A stretch of 21,606 nucleotides of DNA from Thermoplasmata archaeon (GTDB lineage: Archaea; Thermoplasmatota; Thermoplasmata; Halarchaeoplasmatales; Halarchaeoplasmataceae), in the NCBI GenBank assembly GCA_019594195.1, contig JAFDTP010000025.1, positions 1 to 21,606 of the forward strand, written 5' to 3'. This document shows, piece after piece, positions 7,876 through 14,477 of the stretch. The first letter of the stretch is position 1. Every line of letters starts with the position of its first letter. The notes beneath the pieces are model-generated. The model did no database searches. It saw only the letters and a program-made list of their open reading frames with translations, and was not told the origin of the DNA. Made by a program: the position numbers and the translations under genes.

Positions 7876-8817
7876 ATGAGTAAAAAGATATTCGTGACCG
7901 GCGCTTTCGGACAGATAGGAACGGAACTAATCGACAATTTGAGAGAACGCCATGGAAAGGAGAACATAGTCGTGCTCGATCTAGATATACCCGATCATTA
8001 CGACGGACCTGGGAAAGAAGGTGATGTAAGAGAAGGGGAACTGATAAAAGAGTTATGGGATGAATACGATTTCGACGAAGTCTATCATCTTGCTTCTCTG
8101 TTATCTGCTACAGGTGAGAAGAAGCCCGATCTCGCCTGGAGTGTGAATATGGAAGGCCTAAAGAACGTCCTTGACTGTGCTAGAGAAAGAGAGAGTAGAG
8201 TTTTCTGGGCGAGCTCTATAGCGGTATTCGGTCCGAACACCCCATGTAGAGATACGCCTCAGCACACGATACTCGAACCCGTAACGATGTACGGAGTCAC
8301 TAAAGTCTCCGGAGAACTGCTTTGTCAATATTACAATGAAAAATACGGCGTAGACGTGAGAGGTATAAGATACCCCGGTCTGATAAGCTGGAAGGAAAAA
8401 CCAGGAGGGGGTACAACCGACTATGCGGTCGAGATGTTCTACAAAGCTATAAAGGGAGAGGATTACACCTGTTTCGTCAGAGAAGATACAAGATTACCGA
8501 TGATGTATATGGAGGACGCTATTAGAGGTACTCTTCAGCTCATGGATGCAGACGAGGATCGTATAGATATAAGGACCAGTTACAACCACTCCGCACTTAA
8601 CTTCAAGGCTAAAGAACTTGAAGAGGAGATAAAGAAACACTATCCTGACTTCGATGTTGAATATCAACCCGACGAGAGGCAGAAGAACGCGGATTCCTGG
8701 CCAAACAGTGTTGACGACTCAAAAGCAAGAGCGGACTGGGACTGGGAACCAAGATACGACCTCGAAAAGATGACCGAAGTGATGCTCAAAAATCTAGAAG
8801 AAAAACTCGAGGTCTAA
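7876..8817 (+). CDS. tdh: L-threonine 3-dehydrogenase, SDR type
   Basis: This 313-residue extended short-chain dehydrogenase has the NAD-binding G9-x-x-G12-x-x-G15 motif (TGAFGQIG), WASSIAVFG at about 111-119, and the catalytic Y139-x3-K143 (YGVTK). The stretches RYPGLISWKEKPGGGTTDYA and LPMMYMEDAIRGT are typical of SDR-type L-threonine 3-dehydrogenase, as in Thermoplasma volcanium, and not of sugar epimerases. It should oxidise L-threonine with NAD+ to 2-amino-3-oxobutyrate. The partner enzyme 2-amino-3-ketobutyrate CoA ligase is not in the window. GAGGTAG just before the ATG can serve as a Shine-Dalgarno site. It is the second gene of an operon with the DUF362 iron-sulfur protein. Confidence 0.88.
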   Translation: MSKKIFVTGAFGQIGTELIDNLRERHGKENIVVLDLDIPDHYDGPGKEGDVREGELIKELWDEYDFDEVYHLASLLSATGEKKPDLAWSVNMEGLKNVLDCARERESRVFWASSIAVFGPNTPCRDTPQHTILEPVTMYGVTKVSGELLCQYYNEKYGVDVRGIRYPGLISWKEKPGGGTTDYAVEMFYKAIKGEDYTCFVREDTRLPMMYMEDAIRGTLQLMDADEDRIDIRTSYNHSALNFKAKELEEEIKKHYPDFDVEYQPDERQKNADSWPNSVDDSKARADWDWEPRYDLEKMTEVMLKNLEEKLEV

Positions 8818-8821
8818 AACC

Positions 8822-8837
8822 AACTTTTCTTTTTCTA
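8822..8837 (+). terminator. T-rich terminator after tdh
   Basis: ACTTTTCTTTTTCTAT immediately follows the tdh stop codon. Pyrimidine-rich T runs without a hairpin are typical archaeal termination signals. Confidence 0.4.
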
Positions 8838-8891
8838 TCCCTGATACAGCACTATACATCTGTTAAGCTACTTCTTCCTGATTTACTAGAT

Positions 8892-8901
8892 GTTTTAAAT
8901 A
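8892..8901 (+). promoter_or_regulatory. TATA promoter of His/Cys-rich gene
   Basis: GTTTTAAATA is centred about 39 bases before the ATG at 8936. It leaves a leader of roughly a dozen bases that contains GTGAT, a Shine-Dalgarno-like site four bases before the ATG. An independent promoter supports this as a real small gene. Confidence 0.5.
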
Positions 8902-8935
8902 CTTCAAACCCTGTACCAACTACAGATGTGATAGT

Positions 8936-9241
8936 ATGAGTGAAGAATGCTGCGAAAGCGAAAGAGAAAGAGATCACGGACACCACGGTGGACATCACCG
9001 CAGGCATCACAAAGGTCACGGCCACCACACCCATCAGAAAAAAGGCCACGAGTGCGATTGTTCCTGCACTTGTGGGTGCAATTGTAGTTGTGGATGCAGT
9101 TGTGGTTGCTCCTGCGGCGGTCATAAAAGTTCTTGGAGACGCTTCAAGTCCAAAGAAGAAAAACGGAAAGAATTGGAAGATTACAAGGAAGAACTAGAGC
9201 ATGAACTGCAGGCGGTTAAGGAAAAGCTGGAAGAGATTTGA
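8936..9241 (+). CDS. small His-rich and Cys-rich putative metal-binding protein with coiled coil
   Basis: This 101-residue protein has three parts. Residues 5-6 are a Cys pair. Residues 13-38 hold 12 histidines, mostly as HH pairs among Gly, Arg and Lys. Residues 40-60 have cysteine at every second position, 11 in all, alternating with Asp, Ser, Thr, Gly or Asn. Residues 67-101 form a charged amphipathic helix (EDYKEELEHELQAVKEKLEE). The Cys codons mix TGC and TGT, and the spacer Ser and Gly codons are all varied. Selection therefore acts on the protein, not on a simple DNA repeat. The C-terminal helix resembles that of DUF5320-like small proteins. A role as metal buffer, chaperone or metallothionein-like store is inferred. 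It has its own TATA box and a GTGAT site, and a terminator-like region follows. Reading frames on the other strand and in the +2 frame here are shadows. Confidence 0.75.
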   Translation: MSEECCESERERDHGHHGGHHRRHHKGHGHHTHQKKGHECDCSCTCGCNCSCGCSCGCSCGGHKSSWRRFKSKEEKRKELEDYKEELEHELQAVKEKLEEI

Positions 9242-9264
9242 GGACCTCAAACTACAAAACGATA

Positions 9265-9311
9265 CTAAAAAACCTTTATAGATTATTTTTAAAAAAAAAA
9301 GGGTTTTTAAG
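9265..9311. terminator. shared terminator between convergent genes
   Basis: CTAAAAAACC (9265-9274) pairs with GGGTTTTTAAG (9301-9311) with one mismatch. The loop is A/T-rich, with ATTTTT followed by ten A. It lies between a plus-strand and a minus-strand gene end and gives T runs on both strands, so it can end transcription from either side. Confidence 0.5.
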
Positions 9312-9312
9312 A

Positions 9313-10365
9313 TCAGTTTCTACGCTTCAGGGCGTAGATCGCTATAGGCACAGCTATCGCTATCAGTAGTAGTGGTGAACTCAAGAACGGTAGTCTATCT
9401 TCTGCAGAGACCTCTATAGTCTGGGTGCTGAAGCTTTCTATTTGGAAGACATACATAGCTCTTCCTCCAGCACTAGCGTTAGATCCGTCTAGTCCTTCAT
9501 AGTTCACCGCATCGCTGGTCTCTATATCTAGATCATCTTCTGCATCAGCTAGGTGCTCATCCGCGAATTCCTTGTTCATCAGTATAGTTACGCTATTTGA
9601 CTCCTCTTTTTCGTCGGTCGCCTCGATTATGAGAGTTTCTCCGTCGAATTCAACAGTGACTTCGTCGACACCGTCAGGGTGTCCTGCGTTGATCACTAAA
9701 GCCGCCCAGGGCTCGTATCCGTCAACCTTCAAGAAAGTAGCTACACCACTTCTAGCGGCGTCCTCTGCTATAGCCGTTCCCATCTCTCCGGTTCTACCTG
9801 GAGGATCAAATGGAGGAGCAAACATCTCGATGCTTTGAGTGCTGAAATGATCTATTTGGAATACGTAAACCGGACCCCCTCCAGCACTTGCATTGGATTC
9901 CTCTAAGCCAGCATAGTTAACTGCGTCGCTTGTTTCTATCTCGATATCACTCTGGGCTTCTGAAAGATATTCATCGGCGAATTCTTTGTTTATCAATATG
10001 GAAACGCTGTTAGTGTGATTATCATCTTCAGCTTCGATGATGAGGGTATCATCCTCGAAACTGACCGTCACAACGTCGACACCTCTAGGGTCACCTGGAT
10101 TTATAACCAAAGCAGCCCATGGTTCATAGTCCTCGACCTGTAAAAAGGTCGCAGCTCCATGTGAAGCTGCGTCCTCTGCTCTATCTCGGAATTTCTCACC
10201 AAAACCAAATGGAGGATCTAGTTCTTCACCGGATTCGAACTCATCACTTTCACTCTCCAGATAAGAGTCGGAGGAACTCCCAGAGGTCATGACCAAGCCA
10301 AATACAGATATCACAAGCATCGCTGCCAACCACGCGACCAACATAGTACGTATTTTCCTATTCAT
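9313..10365 (-). CDS. secreted, membrane-anchored surface protein with tandem duplicated domain
   Basis: This 350-residue protein begins with a signal peptide (MNRKIRTMLVAWLAAMLVISVFGL) and ends with a membrane helix, LLLIAIAVPIAIYAL, and a short basic tail KRRN. It is therefore anchored with its bulk outside the cell. Two copies of a domain of about 119 residues (63-181 and 200-318) share runs such as YEPWAALVIN, IETSDAVNY, SNASAGG and FSTQ. A Ser/Glu/Asp-rich linker follows the signal peptide. Asn-x-Ser/Thr sequons (NHT, NAS) could be glycosylated. The open frame extends to a GTG at 10374, but the ATG at 10365 gives a classic signal peptide and lies behind a GTGAT site. The function is unknown. 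The FST(Q/H) ending is shared with the 11314 gene, and the promoter element with two neighbours. Confidence 0.8.
   Translation of the reverse strand: MNRKIRTMLVAWLAAMLVISVFGLVMTSGSSSDSYLESESDEFESGEELDPPFGFGEKFRDRAEDAASHGAATFLQVEDYEPWAALVINPGDPRGVDVVTVSFEDDTLIIEAEDDNHTNSVSILINKEFADEYLSEAQSDIEIETSDAVNYAGLEESNASAGGGPVYVFQIDHFSTQSIEMFAPPFDPPGRTGEMGTAIAEDAARSGVATFLKVDGYEPWAALVINAGHPDGVDEVTVEFDGETLIIEATDEKEESNSVTILMNKEFADEHLADAEDDLDIETSDAVNYEGLDGSNASAGGRAMYVFQIESFSTQTIEVSAEDRLPFLSSPLLLIAIAVPIAIYALKRRN
9412..9768 (-). repeat. second copy of the duplicated surface domain
   Basis: This codes for the C-terminal repeat of the surface protein (ATFLKVDGYEPWAALVIN through FSTQTIEV). It is similar to the first copy over its whole length, with synonymous sites well diverged, so the duplication is old. 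Confidence 0.85.
9823..10179 (-). repeat. first copy of the duplicated surface domain
   Basis: This codes for the N-terminal repeat (ATFLQVEDYEPWAALVIN through FSTQSIEM). It is offset by 137 residues from the second copy and separated from it by the short Pro/Gly linker FAPPFDPPGRTGE. Confidence 0.85.
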
Positions 10366-10398
10366 CTCTATCACTACTCTAAATACGGTGCTTTAGAG

Positions 10399-10425
10399 CA
10401 TATAAGTCTTATTTAACAGAATTCG
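10399..10425 (-). promoter_or_regulatory. surface-regulon promoter element, copy 1
   Basis: Read on the minus strand, this is CGAATTCTGTTAAA, a short spacer and then ACTTATATG. It matches the element at 12675-12701 at 25 of 27 bases and starts 34 bases before the ATG at 10365. TTATATG is a plausible TATA box. The CGAATTCTGTTA part lies upstream, where an archaeal regulator or BRE would sit. Confidence 0.6.
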
Positions 10426-10442
10426 AAGAAAAACGTTCGTAT

Positions 10443-10976
10443 TCAAAATATTATACTAAGAGACAGAGATTCCCAAAGATCGATGAATTCATCTACCACA
10501 TCTTTGGGAGGTTCATATTTGACTAAAAGTTCAGATACTTCTTTAGGCTCACTGATCCAGTAAGCTCGACCTTCTTTGGTCAAAAGACCCTTCTCTCTCA
10601 TCTTCTTAAGATGATAAGAAAGTGTGGATGCAGCGACATCTAATTGTTCCTTTATATCACCATGAGAAGCGGGTTCACCTCGATTTAAAAGATAAACCAC
10701 AACATTAAGAGGTATTTTCTCTCTCAATAAAGCTAGATACCTTTTTTCCTCAAAGTCGACTCTTCTATCTCCCTCCTTGGGGTAATACCGTTTGTATTCG
10801 TCCTCCTTGACCTCCTCAACAATATCATATTTTTTCAGTTGACCAAGATGATATCGGACCAGATTCATGCTCATATCACTTCTTCTCTTTATCTCTCTCA
10901 TGTGTAAACCGGGAAATTCCTCTATAATCCGGTATATCTTTTTCCTGTTTTCAACTTGTATCTCTGGTCCAGACAT
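10443..10976 (-). CDS. tandem winged-helix transcriptional regulator
   Basis: This 177-residue protein has two winged-helix DNA-binding domains. The first is at about residues 8-68 (GLHMREIKRRSDMSMNLVRY, HLGQLKKYDIVEEV). The second is at about 85-142 (ASHGDIKEQLDVAASTLSYH, LKKMREKGLLTKEGRAYWI). This two-HTH layout is typical of COG3398-like archaeal regulators. No ligand-binding domain or membrane helix is present. It starts 4 bases after the stop of the small three-helix membrane protein, with GGGGTAG as Shine-Dalgarno site over that stop, so the two are one operon. It lies between the surface-protein genes that share a promoter element and is a natural candidate to bind it. That is inference. 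Confidence 0.85.
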   Translation of the reverse strand: MSGPEIQVENRKKIYRIIEEFPGLHMREIKRRSDMSMNLVRYHLGQLKKYDIVEEVKEDEYKRYYPKEGDRRVDFEEKRYLALLREKIPLNVVVYLLNRGEPASHGDIKEQLDVAASTLSYHLKKMREKGLLTKEGRAYWISEPKEVSELLVKYEPPKDVVDEFIDLWESLSLSIIF

Positions 10977-10980
10977 CGAG

Positions 10981-11256
10981 CTACCCCTTCACTATAGATA
11001 CGTATAACAATGCTAATATCAGACAATCCAATACTGCAACGGGTATAAGAAATGGACTCCAATCACTCTTAGGTATCTCGAAAAGGGCATAGCTCAACCA
11101 TAACCCTTTTACGAAAAAGAAGATAAACGCTATCGAAACGAGCATCAATTTTTTTTTCCTAGAACGTCTATATGCGAGGATAGAAATAACGGAGAGCACC
11201 AGTGCAAACACAGTAAGGACTGCAAAACTTAGATTGTATATCAATTCGAGCGTCAT
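10981..11256 (-). CDS. small three-helix membrane protein paired with the winged-helix regulator
   Basis: This 91-residue protein has three hydrophobic helices: LIYNLSFAVLTVFALVLSVI, LMLVSIAFIFFFVKGLWLSY and FLIPVAVLDCLILALLYVSI. The first two are separated by the basic loop RRSRKKK. GAGGT seven bases before the ATG is a Shine-Dalgarno site, and a TATA box lies about 39 bases upstream. Similar small three-helix membrane proteins (DUF7521-like) sit beside HTH genes in haloarchaea; I recall this and have not checked it. It may tether or signal to the regulator, which follows after 4 bases. Its function is unknown. Confidence 0.75.
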   Translation of the reverse strand: MTLELIYNLSFAVLTVFALVLSVISILAYRRSRKKKLMLVSIAFIFFFVKGLWLSYALFEIPKSDWSPFLIPVAVLDCLILALLYVSIVKG

Positions 11257-11290
11257 GTGAACTACCTCTTTTCTCTAGAAGGACCAGAGG

Positions 11291-11304
11291 TTTTAATATT
11301 TTCG
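11291..11304 (-). promoter_or_regulatory. BRE/TATA promoter of the membrane protein-regulator operon
   Basis: On the minus strand, CGAA is followed by AATATTAAAA, centred about 39 bases before the ATG at 11256. It leaves a leader of about 14 bases with GAGGT. The surface-regulon element is not present here. Confidence 0.5.
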
Positions 11305-11313
11305 GCAGCCGGG

Positions 11314-12645
11314 TCAATCACTCTCTTGAGTGTTCTCAACGCCCTCTTCAGTGTCATCATCTTTCAAACGATCATCCATCGGAACTTTTTTGTCTTCTTT
11401 TTTCTTCTTTTTAGATCTCTTATCGAAACCTCTGTTAAGTAGACCAACCAATACAAGTCCAGCAGTCACCACTGCCGTAGGGATATAATACGTTAAAGAA
11501 CCTAAATACTGCTCTACAGTTTCTGCAGGAGCGGTAAGATATTCTACAGTTATCGAATGGGTCGAGAAATATGGCACATTCACGAGGATATGTGTCCCCT
11601 CCTCGCCATGGATCAGCGTGTAAGAAGGGCCATCAGATTCGTCAACACTGTCCACATCTTCTTCGAAAGAGGCTGGTTCTCCATCAAAACGTAGCTCTAT
11701 GTCGTCTTTAGATTCGATATCCATGATGCTAGATGAGATATCGAGAAGCATCAAAGTACCTTCCTCATGCTCCGATGAAACGAGGATTTCAAGATTTTTT
11801 TCATCCCGCATCTGTGATTTCATATTGATATCTCGATAGGTGAAGTGTTTTTGAGCATGTCCTTCTTCTGTCGACTCTATCCTGAATTCAGCACCTATCC
11901 GGCCTATCCTCATCTTTTCCCTTACAAAATCCGATATCTCGTCTTCGAATCCATCCATATCCATCCTGAAGATGAAAGTAGAACTATCCTCAACGGTGAA
12001 ATTTATGAAACCGTCGTTTTCCTCACGGAAATCATCTCTTTCACCAGGATCATGTCTACCGGGATCAGAAGAATCTAACGAGATCAGATCAGCGGAATAA
12101 TCCCCATTACTTAGGGAGACCATACCCTCTCTTCTTTTTTCGACTTCCATATCTCCTAATCTAAAACTCACTTCTCGACCGGACTCTTCAAAGGAATAGA
12201 CATCTAATCTTAGCATAGTAGACGGATTATCGTACAATCGGAATTCGGCGGCATTACCCTTCAATAAATAAGTGTGACCGATCACTTTCTCTTTATATCT
12301 TCCGAATTCTTCCACGGATATCTCCTCAAATAAACATATCTGTTGGTCTTCCGCGACGGTGAGATGATGGTTTGAAATTCCACTTTCATTGATTTCAAAA
12401 GACGTGAACGATCCGACAGGTTCCTCGATCGTTCCTCCAAAACCACCTATCTTTGTAGTCATGTTACCCGGGTCTGGAACTATCGGATCTGGATCTATAT
12501 CGCCCGGTGGATCGTTCGCATCTGAATCTTCTACATCAGACGATACATACGAAGGGGCATGAGATGCTGCAGCGGCTGTCGATAATATCATTAACAACGC
12601 TATCAATGAAACGCCCAGCATGGTGCTAGATCTTCTATACATCAT
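11314..12645 (-). CDS. secreted, membrane-anchored surface protein with charged cytoplasmic tail
   Basis: This protein of about 443 residues has a signal peptide (MMYRRSSTMLGVSLIALLMILSTAAAA) and an acidic Asp/Pro-rich linker. A long extracellular region of mainly beta character ends with VPYFSTHSITVEYL. A membrane helix (YIPTAVVTAGLVLVGLL) and a tail rich in Lys then Asp/Glu follow. The open frame reaches back to a TTG at 12654, but the ATG at 12645 (or 12642) fits the signal peptide. It also places the start 30 bases from the shared promoter element, as for the protease gene. FSTHSI near the C-terminus matches FSTQSI and FSTQTI in the neighbouring repeat protein, which suggests a related membrane-proximal domain. 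I do not recognise the rest, and the function is unknown. Confidence 0.75.
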   Translation of the reverse strand: MMYRRSSTMLGVSLIALLMILSTAAAASHAPSYVSSDVEDSDANDPPGDIDPDPIVPDPGNMTTKIGGFGGTIEEPVGSFTSFEINESGISNHHLTVAEDQQICLFEEISVEEFGRYKEKVIGHTYLLKGNAAEFRLYDNPSTMLRLDVYSFEESGREVSFRLGDMEVEKRREGMVSLSNGDYSADLISLDSSDPGRHDPGERDDFREENDGFINFTVEDSSTFIFRMDMDGFEDEISDFVREKMRIGRIGAEFRIESTEEGHAQKHFTYRDINMKSQMRDEKNLEILVSSEHEEGTLMLLDISSSIMDIESKDDIELRFDGEPASFEEDVDSVDESDGPSYTLIHGEEGTHILVNVPYFSTHSITVEYLTAPAETVEQYLGSLTYYIPTAVVTAGLVLVGLLNRGFDKRSKKKKKEDKKVPMDDRLKDDDTEEGVENTQESD

Positions 12646-12674
12646 GATCGCCAACTAAAGCAAGGTTGATAATA

Positions 12675-12701
12675 CATATAAGTTTTCTTTAACAGAATTC
12701 G
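12675..12701 (-). promoter_or_regulatory. surface-regulon promoter element, copy 2
   Basis: This is nearly identical to copy 1: CGAATTCTGTTAAA, a short spacer and ACTTATATG on the minus strand. It begins 30 bases before the ATG at 12645. The flanking TTCGAA is also shared. Confidence 0.6.
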
Positions 12702-12707
12702 AACAAT

Positions 12708-14402
12708 TCATCTATGAGAGTTTTTCTCTCTACGGTGCAATGCGGCGGCGAAAAGTATGAAAAACAAGAGACCCAGCAAAACCAATATAGAAGGGATCAA
12801 TGGTATTTCACCGTCGCTCAACCAGTCCGGCAAAATTTCTTCCAAACCGCCGTCACCCTGGCTGTCAACGTGATCGTGGGGAACCTCGATCCAAGTGCTA
12901 TTTGTAGCTCCGCCTTCCCCTACCTCATTGACCGCCGACACAGAATATCGATATTCATAACCCGGATAGATGTTTTCATCGAGATGACTGTTCATTTCGC
13001 CGTCCAATTCTATCAAAAATTCCATCTCACCCTCTTTTTCTTGCCGATATATCTTGTAATTATCTATCTCCGAGCCACCATCATCGATAGGTTTGTCCCA
13101 TCGGATATCTATACCATCTTCTAAAAGTTCCGTCTCAACGTTCTCTGGAGCATAGGGTTCTATCGGTTCGTCTCTTGGCGTTGCCCTTACAGGGGAGAGC
13201 TTAAGACTTTCTCCTATATCATTGAAAGCCGTGATCGAATAATGGTAAACGTTTTCATTTTGCACCGCAGTGTCCTCGTAGTGAAACTGATCTTCATCCA
13301 CTTCATCTATCATCTCTAGATCGTCCTTCTCGCTCCCACGATATATCCTATAACCTTCTATAGGTGAAGAGCCCTCATGCCAAGGTTCGCTCCAGCTCAA
13401 CTCCACTCTACCATCATCTGGCTCAGGCTTTATCTCCTCAACAGGCGTAGGAACTTCACCTCCAGCAGCTCTGTACGCGTTCACCAGACCGTGGCCATAA
13501 TACTCCTCATTGCCAAGATCTATTGCTGTCTCCTGAAGTGTCTCTCTGACTTCCTCGTTACTTTCTTCCGGATAAGCACCTCTCCTCAAAGCTGCCGCGC
13601 CTGTTACGAAAGGCGCTGCCATCGATGTACCTATCTTGTTGCCATAGGTCCCATCTAACTCGGTGGAGTAAATCTGTTTCTCCCTACCCCCACCTGGAGC
13701 TGTCATCTCTATCCAATCGCCGTGATTGCTGTAATGGGCTTTCTGCCTCGTCGAGTTGACAGCAGAAACCGAGATTACCGATCCATAAGCCGCCGGATAG
13801 AACTCCTCAACATCGTCATCGTTGCCAGCTGCTGCCACGTGAAGTATGTCATCCCACTCATAAGCTCGTTCCATCTGAAATTCGAAAGCCGGCGTAAATA
13901 GGTTCTGCTGACCGCCAAAACTCATAGAGATTATGTCCGCACCGTTTTCTCTAGCGTATTCTACCGCCCTAGAAACGTCAACCCAATCGCCGCCTCTTTC
14001 CTCAATAACTCTCAATGCCATCAATTCGGCTTCTGGAGCTACGCTTGAGACTATACCAGCGACGTGAGTCCCGTGGCCGTGCTCATCCATCGGGTCTTCA
14101 TCAGAATCGACAAAATCATAGCCGATACCATCCCACATCTTGTCCTCAAGATCAGGGTGTTCGTAATCTATACCGGTGTCTAAAACAGCTACGCGGACCC
14201 CTTCACCGTACTCACCTATCTGGTGCGCGTGACCCGTGCCTATCATATCCCAGGCCCAATCATCACCGGGATAGGGAAATCCAGTTCCCTCTGGATCTCT
14301 TTCAGAGACACCTATGGGCACAGTGACTGAAGAAAAGAAGCTGAAAACGAGGATCACAACGGCCAAGAAAGCCCAGCATTTTTTAGCGCATGTCAAATTC
14401 AT
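12708..14402 (-). CDS. secreted subtilisin-like serine protease with two FnIII domains and C-terminal membrane anchor
   Basis: This 564-residue S8 family protease has a signal peptide at residues 9-30. The catalytic domain shows Asp75 (VAVLDTG), His110 (HGHGTHVAG), oxyanion Asn194 (AAAGNDD) and Ser260 (GTSMAAPFVTGAA), so it should be active. Two fibronectin type III domains follow, at about 320-412 (GRVELSWSEP, IEGYRIYRG, YHYSITAFNDIGES) and 415-510 (GIDIRWDKP, IDNYKIYRQ, YRYSVSAVNEVGEG). The C-terminal helix IPLIPSILVLLGLLFFILFA and tail RREKNSHR anchor it. The catalytic domain starts about 40 residues after the signal peptide, so no I9-type propeptide is present. It probably acts on proteins outside the cell, for nutrition or for processing of neighbouring surface proteins. 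A looser copy of the shared promoter element precedes it. Confidence 0.92.
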   Translation of the reverse strand: MNLTCAKKCWAFLAVVILVFSFFSSVTVPIGVSERDPEGTGFPYPGDDWAWDMIGTGHAHQIGEYGEGVRVAVLDTGIDYEHPDLEDKMWDGIGYDFVDSDEDPMDEHGHGTHVAGIVSSVAPEAELMALRVIEERGGDWVDVSRAVEYARENGADIISMSFGGQQNLFTPAFEFQMERAYEWDDILHVAAAGNDDDVEEFYPAAYGSVISVSAVNSTRQKAHYSNHGDWIEMTAPGGGREKQIYSTELDGTYGNKIGTSMAAPFVTGAAALRRGAYPEESNEEVRETLQETAIDLGNEEYYGHGLVNAYRAAGGEVPTPVEEIKPEPDDGRVELSWSEPWHEGSSPIEGYRIYRGSEKDDLEMIDEVDEDQFHYEDTAVQNENVYHYSITAFNDIGESLKLSPVRATPRDEPIEPYAPENVETELLEDGIDIRWDKPIDDGGSEIDNYKIYRQEKEGEMEFLIELDGEMNSHLDENIYPGYEYRYSVSAVNEVGEGGATNSTWIEVPHDHVDSQGDGGLEEILPDWLSDGEIPLIPSILVLLGLLFFILFAAALHRREKNSHR

Positions 14403-14431
14403 CTTGATCCTTAAATTATTGAACTCCTGTT

Positions 14432-14458
14432 CATATCACGGTTAGCTAACAAAAATAG
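14432..14458 (-). promoter_or_regulatory. surface-regulon promoter element, copy 3 (diverged)
   Basis: On the minus strand, TGTTAGCTAACCGTGATATG keeps the spacing of copies 1 and 2: TGTTA, nine bases, then a TATATG-like hexamer. It begins 30 bases before the ATG at 14402. Here GTTAGCTAAC (14441-14450) is a perfect 10-base palindrome. Overall 17 of 27 bases match copy 2. Confidence 0.4.
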
Positions 14459-14477
14459 TTTTCCTTCAATTAGCATA

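Noticed and set aside
7876..8817. UDP-glucose 4-epimerase annotation for this SDR protein
   Set aside because: The PGGGTTDYA and LPMMYMEDA signatures are those of SDR-type L-threonine dehydrogenase, not sugar epimerases.
8998..9120. Repeated-looking DNA as a CRISPR array or microsatellite
   Set aside because: Codons vary at synonymous positions, no direct repeat unit with spacers exists, and the frame is intact.
8852..9197. Open frames opposite and in the second frame of the His/Cys-rich gene
   Set aside because: Their Ala/Thr/Val-rich repetitive translations are the expected shadows of repeated Cys and His codons. The Cys/His frame has the promoter, the GTGAT site and a normal coiled coil.
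9286..9300. T5A10 tract as a possible origin or DNA-bending site
   Set aside because: It sits in the loop of an inverted repeat between convergent gene ends, so a shared terminator explains it. No origin-type repeats or cdc6/orc gene are nearby.
12714..14326. Several plus-strand open frames inside the subtilase gene
   Set aside because: They overlap a protease with a complete catalytic triad and FnIII domains, and have no promoter, Shine-Dalgarno site or known motif.
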